A stretch of DNA of 64,000 nt. Source: SVQP01 sp045594705 (GTDB taxonomy: Bacteria > Bacillota > Clostridia > Oscillospirales > CAG-272). The translations under genes were made by a program, and so were the position numbers. Below are positions 35,088 to 42,430 of the stretch, one piece after another. The stretch lies in assembly GCA_045594705.1 (NCBI GenBank), contig JAZNZB010000090.1:65384-129383 (forward strand), in the 5' to 3' direction. Every line of letters begins with the position of its first letter. The stretch's first letter is position 1. The notes under the pieces were generated by a model. It searched no databases. It was not told the DNA's origin and was given only the letters and a program-made list of their open reading frames with translations.

Positions 35088-35672
35088 TTATGAAACAGTG
35101 TGATTTCCTTTATATTCAAAGAATTTTCTGTTGTAGGCGTATGCCACCTCTGCCTCGCCCTTACGAGATACCAGGTAGAATTCGTCACCGCGCAGCGAGG
35201 TATTGTCCAGCCCCTCGGGGGAGATATACATCTCCTTACTCCATGCATAAAGCTTCTCGGTCTCAGGCACGCGCCACTTCGCATTGTCAAAATAAAATAC
35301 CGTTATGCACTTTGTGTAATGCGTGTGAGTACTCATTCCCGGCCTGTAGTGGGTGTGAGGCTCATATACCTGCTCTTTGTCTATATGAGACAATTTATCC
35401 GTGGAGATAACAAATTCGCCATCGTACTCTACTGATTCGACGATCTCGCGATCCTTCTTGTTCTGCTTGAAATACAGGACAATGGGCACGATTACCAGAA
35501 GGCCGATCGGTATGGCAAGCACCCACGATACGGCATAGCCTGCAAGGATAGCAAGAGCCGCTATGGGCATGACCCAAATCAGCGTTTTGTTGTCGTTATT
35601 TTGGGCCTTTTTTTCCTCATTCTTGAGAATATCCTGCAGGATAACTTCATCTGTTAATATCTCTTTTTTCAT
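35088..35672 (-). CDS. Membrane protein of unknown function
   Basis: A 194-residue protein with a charged N-terminal segment, two closely spaced hydrophobic helices (about 31-65, IWVMPIAALAILAGYAV and IPIGLLVIVPIVLYF) and a soluble C-terminal domain. That domain contains HTHYRPGMSTHTHYTK and ends with AYNRKFFEYKGNH. It is clearly related to the protein encoded just upstream, which ends LLYNERVFRYEETVE. I do not recognise the family. It overlaps the upstream gene by four bases and precedes the fucosidase gene by 13 bases, so the four genes are one operon. Confidence 0.75.
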   Translation of the reverse strand: MKKEILTDEVILQDILKNEEKKAQNNDNKTLIWVMPIAALAILAGYAVSWVLAIPIGLLVIVPIVLYFKQNKKDREIVESVEYDGEFVISTDKLSHIDKEQVYEPHTHYRPGMSTHTHYTKCITVFYFDNAKWRVPETEKLYAWSKEMYISPEGLDNTSLRGDEFYLVSRKGEAEVAYAYNRKFFEYKGNHTVS

Positions 35673-36256
35673 TCAACTGTCTCCTCATATCTGAATACAC
35701 GTTCATTATAGAGCAATATTGGCGCTGTTGGGCGATCATGATATACGACAATGATAAATGGGATCGGATCATCCGCATATTGCATGATTCCGCGCAAGCC
35801 AAACGCATCAGGCTCATTCGCATTTCTGACGTAACGCATGCCACTCTCAAAAATATACTCGTCTTTTCTCGGTTGCGTTCCCTTGTTTCTGTGTCTGATG
35901 TCCATTTTGATCTCGTTATCTATGGGCCGCATGTTCTCATTTGCGCATACCAAGGTGTCGCGAATGATGCTGAACTTTCTTGCACGGATTCGCTTTTTCA
36001 TGCGACCGAGCGTGATAAGCTCGACAATGCCCCAGACAAGATCGTATATAAGCAATACTCCAAGCACGCACATCAGAATCATTGCGGCAGGAGCTTGCTT
36101 GGCATGCAAAGCATACAAGATGATCGCACCCAAAATCAGGGAAAAGATCATAAACGCTCCAACGATCAGATCTCCTTTGATTCTGCGCTTGACCTCTTGA
36201 CCAAGGTCTTGCATGATCCTGTTTTTTGTCAGCAATACTGTTTTCTCCACATGCAT
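35669..36256 (-). CDS. Membrane protein of unknown function, paralogue of the next gene
   Basis: A 195-residue protein with two hydrophobic helices (about 30-75, LIVGAFMIFSLILGAIILYAL and MILMCVLGVLLIYDLVWGI) followed by a soluble domain of about 115 residues. The layout and the C-terminal NERVFRYEE match the downstream gene (NRKFFEYKG), which suggests a tandem duplication. No catalytic motif is seen. It is the first gene of the operon that ends with the acyltransferase and is read from a perfect promoter 24 bases upstream. Confidence 0.75.
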   Translation of the reverse strand: MHVEKTVLLTKNRIMQDLGQEVKRRIKGDLIVGAFMIFSLILGAIILYALHAKQAPAAMILMCVLGVLLIYDLVWGIVELITLGRMKKRIRARKFSIIRDTLVCANENMRPIDNEIKMDIRHRNKGTQPRKDEYIFESGMRYVRNANEPDAFGLRGIMQYADDPIPFIIVVYHDRPTAPILLYNERVFRYEETVE

Positions 36257-36279
36257 CCCCCGATTCCTAATGTATCTTT

Positions 36280-36308
36280 ATTATAGCAGAGTTCGTCTTC
36301 CCTGTCAA
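36280..36308 (-). promoter_or_regulatory. Consensus promoter of the fucosidase operon
   Basis: On the minus strand, TTGACA (36308-36303), 17 bases, TATAAT (36285-36280), an exact consensus. Confidence 0.85.
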
Positions 36309-36322
36309 TCGAGGAGCGAAGA

Positions 36323-36348
36323 AAAAGCAAGGCTTAAGCCTTGCTTTT
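36323..36348 (-). terminator. Terminator overlapping the end of the YwaF-like gene
   Basis: A perfect palindromic stem AAAAAGCAAGGCTT / AAGCCTTGCTTTT. The TAA stop of the gene (36336-36334) lies in its centre, so the last codons form one arm. Confidence 0.75.
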
Positions 36349-37107
36349 CTTGTAAGTAATCCCAAAATAGGCCATATAGAATGCAACAATATATACAAGG
36401 AACAATGCAACCACACCAAGCGGATACAGCACGGGGTTTCCGCCCATAAGATTATACAGAATATCATAAGGCGTACCGTCACCCTGCATCAGGAACATGT
36501 AGTTGTAGTCGGTGAGAACGTTGACCACGTATGCGAGCACGCAGCACACGCTAAGTATGGCGAACGTGATACCAATGTTCTTCTTTTTCATGCTGGTCAT
36601 GCCCGAAATGGAAATGTAAAGAGAGCCAAAACCCGAAATGCAATGTGTGATACCTGAGCAGACGTTAACATAGTAGAAGATCGGATATGCATTATAGTTC
36701 TGCGCTGCACCGTAAGTACCTGCGAGTGCACCTAACAAGCCAAAGATCAACACAAAATCCAGCGCGGCTTCCTTAAGCCTTCCCTTGGAAAATGCAGCAA
36801 GCGGCAGTGTGATCAACTGAATACTGCACAAAAACAGAGGCAGGTTACGCAAAAGCGATTGCACAGGCTCGTCCGATTGCACGCAGCTGAGCACGATCTT
36901 AATAATCTCTACACCGTCGATCAGGATCGCTGCCCAGATCAGCGGTACGTTTTTATTCTTTTCGGGATGCTTACGGTAATAAAGGCCGATCATAATGGCC
37001 AGAGCCGTCATGACTAGAACCAAAGAAGTTACAAAGGTCAGATGCTGCCAGGAATATGCGCCTGCGGGCTCAGTGGTCATCTCACCAAAGCCAAAAAATT
37101 CCCCCAT
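36334..37107 (-). CDS. YwaF/TMEM164-like integral membrane protein
   Basis: A 257-residue protein with seven hydrophobic helices. It matches the TIGR02206/YwaF type: SWQHLTFVTSLVLV near the N-terminus, LPLFLCSIQLITLPLAAF, ILIFGLLGALAGTYG-like helices and NPVLYPLGVVALFLVYIVAFYMAYF at the end. Relatives have been proposed to be membrane acyltransferases, but the role in bacteria is not settled. AAGGAG precedes the ATG. It stands alone, and its stop codon is embedded in its terminator. Confidence 0.8.
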   Translation of the reverse strand: MGEFFGFGEMTTEPAGAYSWQHLTFVTSLVLVMTALAIMIGLYYRKHPEKNKNVPLIWAAILIDGVEIIKIVLSCVQSDEPVQSLLRNLPLFLCSIQLITLPLAAFSKGRLKEAALDFVLIFGLLGALAGTYGAAQNYNAYPIFYYVNVCSGITHCISGFGSLYISISGMTSMKKKNIGITFAILSVCCVLAYVVNVLTDYNYMFLMQGDGTPYDILYNLMGGNPVLYPLGVVALFLVYIVAFYMAYFGITYKKSKA

Positions 37108-37197
37108 GTCCTTGCTCCTTTTCTCAATTCATACTATAGACAAATTATAGCATATTTCGACAGGAATACGAATATCATGGGGAAATCTTAATAATTC

Positions 37198-38250
37198 TTA
37201 ATATTCTGTTTGATACGCAGAAAAACCGCTTGAATAATACTGCTCACCTTCCACGGTCAGCCACATAGCCTCCACACCGTCAAGCGACTCGATCAAGGCC
37301 AGCCCCTGCTCGTACGTCATACAAAAAAGCGCAGTCGAGAGTGCGTCACCGTCCGCTGAGCTATCACATACGATAGAAACCGACGTGAAATACTCGGCAG
37401 GCATCAGCGTTGCAGGATCGATAATGTGATGATATCTCTTTCCGTCCACAATAAAATAGCGCTGATAAGAGCCACTGGTGATCAGGGATTTCCCGTTAAG
37501 CTGCAGATATGCAAGATAATCGTCAGCATCCTCGTCGGGGTTCTCCACTCCTACGGTCCAACCGCTTCCGTCCGGCTTTGCGCCAAGCGTGCGAACGTTA
37601 CCGCCTACGTTGATCACGTAACCAGTTATGCCCTTTTGCTCCATTTGCCGGGCTACCATTTCCACGGCATAACCCTTCGCAATTGCTCCTACATCCAATC
37701 TCATTTGCGGATCGGCAAGTGTGACTGTACAGGCCTGCTCGTCAATCAAAATCTTTTGGATATCCGTATGCTCTGCTGCTTCTTGCAGCTGCTCCACAGG
37801 CGGAAGCTGAGCGTTCCATGGTTCATCCATACCATCCTCGCGGTACTCATGCCAGATAGACAGCACGCTGCCCATGGCAACGTTGACTTTCCCATCCGTC
37901 AACTCGTAAGCTTGCTTGGCGTAAAGCAGCATATCGATGATGCGTCGGTCAACCGTTACGGTACGGTGCTCGCCATCAACCAATTCGTTTATGGTACACA
38001 GATTCTCCATGCCGTCATAGCGATGATAGATGGTAAAGAGCTTGTGGTATTCACCGAGCAATGCAAGCATCTCTGCACATACCTTGTCAAACTCCTCCTG
38101 ATTCTTTGTATATCCCGTTATCGTGGTAACGGTGTCAAAGTAATCAAAAGAGTATTCTGTAAACTTCTGTTTGCTCTGCTCGCACGCGCTCATACCCAGG
38201 CATGAAGTCAGCATTACAGCAGACAAAATCAACAATACAACTCGTTTCAT
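37198..38250 (-). CDS. apbE: FAD:protein FMN transferase (ApbE), lipoprotein form
   Basis: Transfers FMN from FAD onto a Thr or Ser of flavoproteins such as RnfG and RnfD on the outer face of the membrane. The 350 residues start with a lipoprotein signal (Cys17 or Cys23). Motifs: FDYFDTVTTITGY, LDVGAIAKGYAVEMVARQM, GYVINVGGNVRTLG, and HHIIDPATLMP plus the acidic SSADGDALSTALFCM metal site. The start is odd: no Shine-Dalgarno is visible and it lies 14 bases after a terminator-like hairpin. It is downstream of the Rnf operon and the putative flavolipoprotein gene, its likely substrates. Confidence 0.92.
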   Translation of the reverse strand: MKRVVLLILSAVMLTSCLGMSACEQSKQKFTEYSFDYFDTVTTITGYTKNQEEFDKVCAEMLALLGEYHKLFTIYHRYDGMENLCTINELVDGEHRTVTVDRRIIDMLLYAKQAYELTDGKVNVAMGSVLSIWHEYREDGMDEPWNAQLPPVEQLQEAAEHTDIQKILIDEQACTVTLADPQMRLDVGAIAKGYAVEMVARQMEQKGITGYVINVGGNVRTLGAKPDGSGWTVGVENPDEDADDYLAYLQLNGKSLITSGSYQRYFIVDGKRYHHIIDPATLMPAEYFTSVSIVCDSSADGDALSTALFCMTYEQGLALIESLDGVEAMWLTVEGEQYYSSGFSAYQTEY

Positions 38251-38263
38251 GTTTTTTAAGTGT

Positions 38264-38289
38264 AAAACGGGAGGCGAGCCTCCCGTTTT
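38264..38289 (-). terminator. Hairpin between the flavolipoprotein gene and apbE
   Basis: Perfect 12-bp arms AAAACGGGAGGC / GCCTCCCGTTTT. On the minus strand it ends in TTTT and lies 14 bases before apbE, so apbE depends on read-through or an unseen start site. Confidence 0.75.
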
Positions 38290-38303
38290 ATCCTTTTCTC
38301 GAA

Positions 38304-39287
38304 TTAGCCGATCTTGGAAGCAGCCTTTACAAAGCCGTTTACAAGAATGGTGCAGCCTGCAGCCTTGAGGTCTGCATTGCCGTAGTTGTCAGAGCCCATC
38401 AGGCCTGCGATCTCGGAAGCGGTCTTGCCAACGCATGCAGCATCAAATGCAGCAGCCTGTGCGTACCATTCCTTAGCGGCACCTGCGTAAGCGACCATGC
38501 CGTAGTTGTCGCCCTGCTCCTTCTTGGTCTGTGCAGCCTTGGTCAGATCATAGGTGGAAGCACCTGCGGCATCAAAGCCAAACACGATCTGTGCGCAGTC
38601 GCTGCTTGCAACAACAACCTTGCCCTCAGAGTCAACAGCTGCTGCGAACATGGTGGTCTCAACCTTGTTCTGGCCTGCTGCATCCTCAGATGCGTCCTTG
38701 CAAGTCTGCTCGGTGAACATGCCCAGCTTGAGCGTATGCTCAGCGGTTGCAGCGGAATCAACTGCGTTGCCTACAGCCTTTTCGATGGCCAGAACAAACT
38801 CGTTGATCATGATGGTGCAGCCGGCGTTCATAACCTCGTCATTGCCCTTGTTGCCCTCAGCAACCAGTGCCTTGACCTCAGCTAAGGTCTTGCCCTTAAC
38901 CAGCGCCATGAAAGCGTCAGCCTGCTCAAACCATTCCTTGGCAGCGCCGCCGTAAGTGACCATGTTGTAGTCCTTACCCAGCTCATACTTTGTCTTGAAA
39001 GAGTCGTTTGCAACTGCCTTACCGTCAGCAGTATACTTAACAGTGATGTCTGCAGTGTCGAGAACGCAAGATACGATCTTGCCATCTGCGTCAACCGTAA
39101 CAGCTGCTGCGGTAATGGCTACCTTGCCCTGGCCGTCAGCATCCTCGGTTGCGCTGTCAGCCTTGGAAACGTTGGTGTAAACGCCAAGACCGAACTTAAG
39201 GGTTTCAGGCTCCTTGTCGCAGCTGACCAGCGTCATAGCGGACAGCAGCAGAAGAGCTGTGAGGAGTGCGCAAAGAATTTTTCTCAT
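38304..39287 (-). CDS. Lipoprotein with two FMN_bind-like repeats
   Basis: A 327-residue exported lipoprotein (lipobox Cys23, LVSC). Two tandem repeats of about 145 residues share FGLGVYTN/KLGMFTEQ, a DGKIV/EGKVV strand, NYNMV/NYGMV-YAGAAKEW, and a C-terminal motif. That motif, NAGCTIMINEFVLAIEKA (154-171), and AAGCTILVNGFVKAA align with the flavinylation motif SGATITTNG of RnfG, with Thr158 and Thr313 at the FMN-accepting position. This suggests a two-flavin electron carrier like Listeria PplA, loaded by the neighbouring ApbE. The Ala-to-Cys change in the motif is unusual. AAGGAG precedes the ATG at 39287, and it has its own consensus promoter. Confidence 0.75.
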   Translation of the reverse strand: MRKILCALLTALLLLSAMTLVSCDKEPETLKFGLGVYTNVSKADSATEDADGQGKVAITAAAVTVDADGKIVSCVLDTADITVKYTADGKAVANDSFKTKYELGKDYNMVTYGGAAKEWFEQADAFMALVKGKTLAEVKALVAEGNKGNDEVMNAGCTIMINEFVLAIEKAVGNAVDSAATAEHTLKLGMFTEQTCKDASEDAAGQNKVETTMFAAAVDSEGKVVVASSDCAQIVFGFDAAGASTYDLTKAAQTKKEQGDNYGMVAYAGAAKEWYAQAAAFDAACVGKTASEIAGLMGSDNYGNADLKAAGCTILVNGFVKAASKIG

Positions 39288-39332
39288 AAATTCTCTCCTT
39301 ATATTTTTTATGATATTCATCATATCCTTCGC

Positions 39333-39361
39333 ATTATAACATACAAATATTGGCTTGTCAA
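39333..39361 (-). promoter_or_regulatory. Consensus promoter of the flavolipoprotein gene
   Basis: On the minus strand, TTGACA (39361-39356), 17 bases, TATAAT (39338-39333). It begins right after the stop of the Gx transporter gene. Confidence 0.85.
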
Positions 39362-39363
39362 TA

Positions 39364-39864
39364 CTATTTCCTCTCGGGAATACGTTTTATTAGCAAAGCT
39401 CCGCAAATTCCTATCAACACACCGGAAACCGTACCCGTAACAGCCAATACGACGAGATAATAACCGAGCTCGGCAGTGCCTAAAAGCACCATAGCCATCA
39501 GAATTTGTCCTACGTTATGAAGTACACCGCCCGCAACACTGACACCCACGACCGACAAAACATCCAACTTTTTGAGCAGCAGCATGCCAAGCAAGCTCAG
39601 CACCGCTCCCGCAATGCTGTATGCAAATCCCATCATGTTGCCAAACAGCAACGCGACAGCCACCACACGCACAACGGATACGAGCGCAGCCTCCTTAAAG
39701 CCATAGCGGTAAAGCAAAAAAATGATCACGATATTGGGCAATCCCACCTTAATTCCGGGAATCACTGTAATGATAGGCGGAATCAAAATCTCAACGTAAG
39801 CAAGTACCAGCGCAAGCGCGGTGCAAAGGCCGAGAAATGCTGTTTTTTGTGCGGCATTCTTCAT
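39364..39864 (-). CDS. Gx transporter family protein (Hpre_diP_synt_I-like)
   Basis: A 166-residue membrane protein with five hydrophobic helices: TAFLGLCTALALVLAYVEILIPP, then PGIKVGLPNIVIIFLLYRYGFKEA and NVGQILMAM. It belongs to the Gx transporter group, once annotated as heptaprenyl diphosphate synthase component I and resembling ECF substrate-binding subunits. In Clostridia it is commonly linked to NusG-II, FMN-binding and ApbE genes, as here. The substrate may be a flavin or quinone precursor, but this is not proven. AAGGAGA precedes the ATG. It is the last gene of the rnfC-led operon. Confidence 0.82.
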   Translation of the reverse strand: MKNAAQKTAFLGLCTALALVLAYVEILIPPIITVIPGIKVGLPNIVIIFLLYRYGFKEAALVSVVRVVAVALLFGNMMGFAYSIAGAVLSLLGMLLLKKLDVLSVVGVSVAGGVLHNVGQILMAMVLLGTAELGYYLVVLAVTGTVSGVLIGICGALLIKRIPERK

Positions 39865-39876
39865 CTCTGTTCTCCT

Positions 39877-40296
39877 TTATGCAACCACGTCGGGACCGCT
39901 CGCAAAATCCTTGGTTTGCACCGTAACGACAACCTTGTTCGGCAGACACACAATGCTCTCCCCCTTTCTGGAGATCGGCTTGTGTGCTGCACAAATGCCG
40001 TCCGGGCAAGTGGCCTTTTCGACATAAGCCTTTCCGTCCTTGATCACCAAGAGATTGAGTTGCTCTTTGCTTTCACCTGTGCGGATCTCCACAATGGTAT
40101 CCGTATCAAGCGGATACGTACCAAAGATCTCTCCGTTTACCTTGACTACTACCTCATCACCGCCCGGGCGCAGAAAATAAAAGCCCAGCCCCAGACAGAT
40201 GACAACAGCCAGCAGCGCGGCTATAAAAATAATATCGTTTCTCAGTTTACTTCCACCGCCTTTGACGGCGGTGGAAGTTGTTTTCTCTGTATTCAT
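39877..40296 (-). CDS. NusG domain II-containing membrane-anchored protein
   Basis: A 139-residue protein with one N-terminal transmembrane helix (about 25-43) and an outward-facing NusG_II beta domain. The diagnostic segment ATCPDGICAAHKPISRKGESIVCLPNKVVV has two Cys that could form a disulfide; it is split here as ATCPDGICAAHKP and GESIVCLPNK. These proteins recur next to Rnf and flavinylation genes; their role is unclear. I start it at the ATG at 40296, two bases after the rnfB stop, in preference to a TTG at 40311. With no strong ribosome site, translation is probably coupled to rnfB. Confidence 0.85.
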   Translation of the reverse strand: MNTEKTTSTAVKGGGSKLRNDIIFIAALLAVVICLGLGFYFLRPGGDEVVVKVNGEIFGTYPLDTDTIVEIRTGESKEQLNLLVIKDGKAYVEKATCPDGICAAHKPISRKGESIVCLPNKVVVTVQTKDFASGPDVVA

Positions 40297-40297
40297 A

Positions 40298-41125
40298 TTA
40301 TTGCGGTTCAAAGGGTTTCTCCAGATCCGGAAAGTTTGTATGCTTCAGGCATCCGGTCGGGCAACTTGCAACGCACGTACCGCAGCCGGTACACTTATCA
40401 TAATCAATTTTCGCCAGATTATCCTTCACCGTGATGGCATTTTCGGGACAATTCTTTTCGCACTTTTTGCAACCGATGCAAGCATTGGAACAAGCCTTGC
40501 GCGCGTCAGCACCCTTATCCTTATTGTTACACATAACAGTGACCTTTGTTTCCTGAGGCACCAGCGAGATGATACGCTTGGGACATACGTCTACGCAAAG
40601 TCCGCACCCAAGACAGCGTCTGGTATCCACACGTGCCACACCGTCCTGCGTGCAGATCGCATTTGCCGGGCAAGCATTTGCGCAGTCACCCAGACCCAGG
40701 CACCCGAAATTACAAGCCTCCGGACCGCCGTAAATGGCAGAAGCAGCCTTGCACGATGCAATGCCAACGTATTCTGCCTTCATATTGACCGCAGCGCACG
40801 TACCGTTACAATGCACGTAAGCAACAACGTCCTTAGGTGCTTCAACCTCGACCCCCAGGATCTCGCCGATCTCGCATGCTACGGTTTCAGCACCGGGCAC
40901 GCAAAGGTTGGGCTCTGTCTTCCCTTCCGCCAGTGCGGCTGCGTAGTCGTCGCATCCCTTGAATCCGCAAGCGCCACAGTTGATGCCGGGCAGACATGCG
41001 CGGATCTTTTTCGCAGTTTCGTCTTCCTTGACGGCAAAAAACTTAGAGACAAGTGCAAGCAGAATTGCCAAAAACAAGGATACGGCAGCAGCAACCGCCA
41101 AAGCGATTAAAATATCAATCCACAT
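40298..41125 (-). CDS. rnfB: Rnf complex ferredoxin-like subunit RnfB
   Basis: The iron-sulfur subunit that takes electrons from ferredoxin. The 275 residues begin with one membrane helix (MWIDILIALAVAAAV). A 4Fe-4S motif follows (CLPGINCGACGFKGC), then a Cys-rich core (CKAASAIYGG, CNFGCLGLGDCANACP). Three ferredoxin-type sets complete it: CLGCGLCVDVCP, CIGCKKCEKNCP and CTGCGTCVASCP. The ATG at 41125 has AAGGAGG nine bases upstream, which rules out the longer frame to 41188 that overlaps rnfA. It sits between rnfA and the NusG-II gene in the operon. Confidence 0.95.
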   Translation of the reverse strand: MWIDILIALAVAAAVSLFLAILLALVSKFFAVKEDETAKKIRACLPGINCGACGFKGCDDYAAALAEGKTEPNLCVPGAETVACEIGEILGVEVEAPKDVVAYVHCNGTCAAVNMKAEYVGIASCKAASAIYGGPEACNFGCLGLGDCANACPANAICTQDGVARVDTRRCLGCGLCVDVCPKRIISLVPQETKVTVMCNNKDKGADARKACSNACIGCKKCEKNCPENAITVKDNLAKIDYDKCTGCGTCVASCPTGCLKHTNFPDLEKPFEPQ

Positions 41126-41141
41126 TCTCGTGTATCCTCCT

Positions 41142-41732
41142 TTACGCAAACAGATTGTCCACAATGCCGCTAAAGCCCATGAACGCAAGGGAGATAAACG
41201 ATGCTGCGATCAGCGTGATGGCAATGCCCTTGAAGGGAGCGGGCACTTTGCTTTCATCAATCCTGGAGCGCATACCCGAGAACAGCACCATTGCCAACAG
41301 AAAACCGAGTCCGCAGCCCAGCGAGCTGACCATGGATTCGATAAAATTGAAGCCATCGGTGATATTGTTGATTGCCACGCCAAGCACCGCACAGTTGGTG
41401 GTAATCAGCGGCAGATACACGCCGAGCCCTTTATGGAGTGAAGGCGATACCTTCTTCAAGAAGATCTCAAGCATCTGTACAAGGGCAGCGATTACAAGAA
41501 TAAAGATAATGGTCTGCAGATAGCCCAGGCCAAGCTTATCCAGTACGAAATACTGAATCGGCCAGGTTACAGCCGTTGCAAGCAGCATGACCGCAGTAAC
41601 CGACACACCCATACCGGTTGCCTGGTCCAGCTTTTTGGAAACGCCGAGGAACGGGCAGATGCCAAGGAAGCGGCTGAGCACGTAGTTATTGACCAAGACG
41701 GAGGACATCAGGATGATAATTAACGTTTTCAT
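41142..41732 (-). CDS. rnfA: Rnf complex membrane subunit RnfA
   Basis: A 196-residue polytopic subunit of the ion-translocating ferredoxin:NAD oxidoreductase. It has six helices and the family motifs NNYVLSRFLGICPFLGVSK near residue 15 and LPLITTNCAVLGVAINN in the second half. The Cys in each half (Cys25 and Cys113 regions) are the ligands for the intramembrane 2Fe-2S cluster shared with RnfE. It overlaps the end of rnfE by four bases. Confidence 0.95.
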   Translation of the reverse strand: MKTLIIILMSSVLVNNYVLSRFLGICPFLGVSKKLDQATGMGVSVTAVMLLATAVTWPIQYFVLDKLGLGYLQTIIFILVIAALVQMLEIFLKKVSPSLHKGLGVYLPLITTNCAVLGVAINNITDGFNFIESMVSSLGCGLGFLLAMVLFSGMRSRIDESKVPAPFKGIAITLIAASFISLAFMGFSGIVDNLFA

Positions 41733-42430
41733 TGTGCCTGCTCCTCCTTTGCATCAGAGTTACAAGAACCGCTCGCCGTACAATGTCCAGCAGAGGGGCA
41801 TCCTGCGCAAGAGAAGCTCTTTTTCAAGGGAGCTTTGCCGCGCGTGATGATAAACACAAGCGCGATCAAGAGACCGTAAACCAGCATACCGCCGGGAGCT
41901 TTTGTCATGATCTCGATCTTGAAGGGCTCAAGGAACGGAATCGAAATACCTGCAAAGCTTGCATTGCCAAGTACCTCGCGTACAGTCGCCATCGCTACAA
42001 GGGCAATCGTAAAGCCGATACCCATGCCAAGTCCGTCCAACGCAGACTTCCCTACGGAATTTTTACCTGCGAACATTTCGGCTCTGCCGAGAATGATGCA
42101 GTTTACGGTAATGAGTGCAAGGTAAACACCTAACATATCGTAAAGCCCCGGGAAATATGCATGCACGATCATTTCCACGATGGTAACAAAGCCTGCAATG
42201 ATCACGATATAGCAAGGAATACGAACGGATTCGGGAATGATCTTACGCAAAAGCGAGATCAGCATATTGGAGCATACAAGTACTGCAAGTGCTGCAATCC
42301 CCATACCGAATGCACCCACGACGTTAGTGGTAGTGGCAAGCGTCGGACACGTGCCGAGAATCAATACCAGCACGGGGTTTTCTTTGATAATACCCTTGAG
42401 CAGAATGCCAAGATTGCTGTTATTCTTCAT
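41729..42430 (-). CDS. rnfE: Rnf complex membrane subunit RnfE with Cys-rich tail
   Basis: A membrane subunit related to RnfA, about 233 residues with six helices. Motifs are ENPVLVLILGTCPTLATTT and YLALITVNCIILGRAE, each with the Cys of the shared intramembrane cluster. The C-terminal 30 residues are unusual: SCAGCPSAGHCTASGSC has four Cys and a His in 17 residues on the cytoplasmic side and could bind a metal or a further cluster. The ATG at 42430 has a G-rich site eight bases upstream; a GTG nine bases earlier is possible. It overlaps rnfG by 11 bases and rnfA by four. Confidence 0.93.
   Translation of the reverse strand: MKNNSNLGILLKGIIKENPVLVLILGTCPTLATTTNVVGAFGMGIAALAVLVCSNMLISLLRKIIPESVRIPCYIVIIAGFVTIVEMIVHAYFPGLYDMLGVYLALITVNCIILGRAEMFAGKNSVGKSALDGLGMGIGFTIALVAMATVREVLGNASFAGISIPFLEPFKIEIMTKAPGGMLVYGLLIALVFIITRGKAPLKKSFSCAGCPSAGHCTASGSCNSDAKEEQAQ

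Noticed and set aside
34079..35410. 443-codon plus-strand frame opposite the fucosidase gene
   Set aside because: GH29 motifs on the minus strand are clear and the plus frame lacks a ribosome site.
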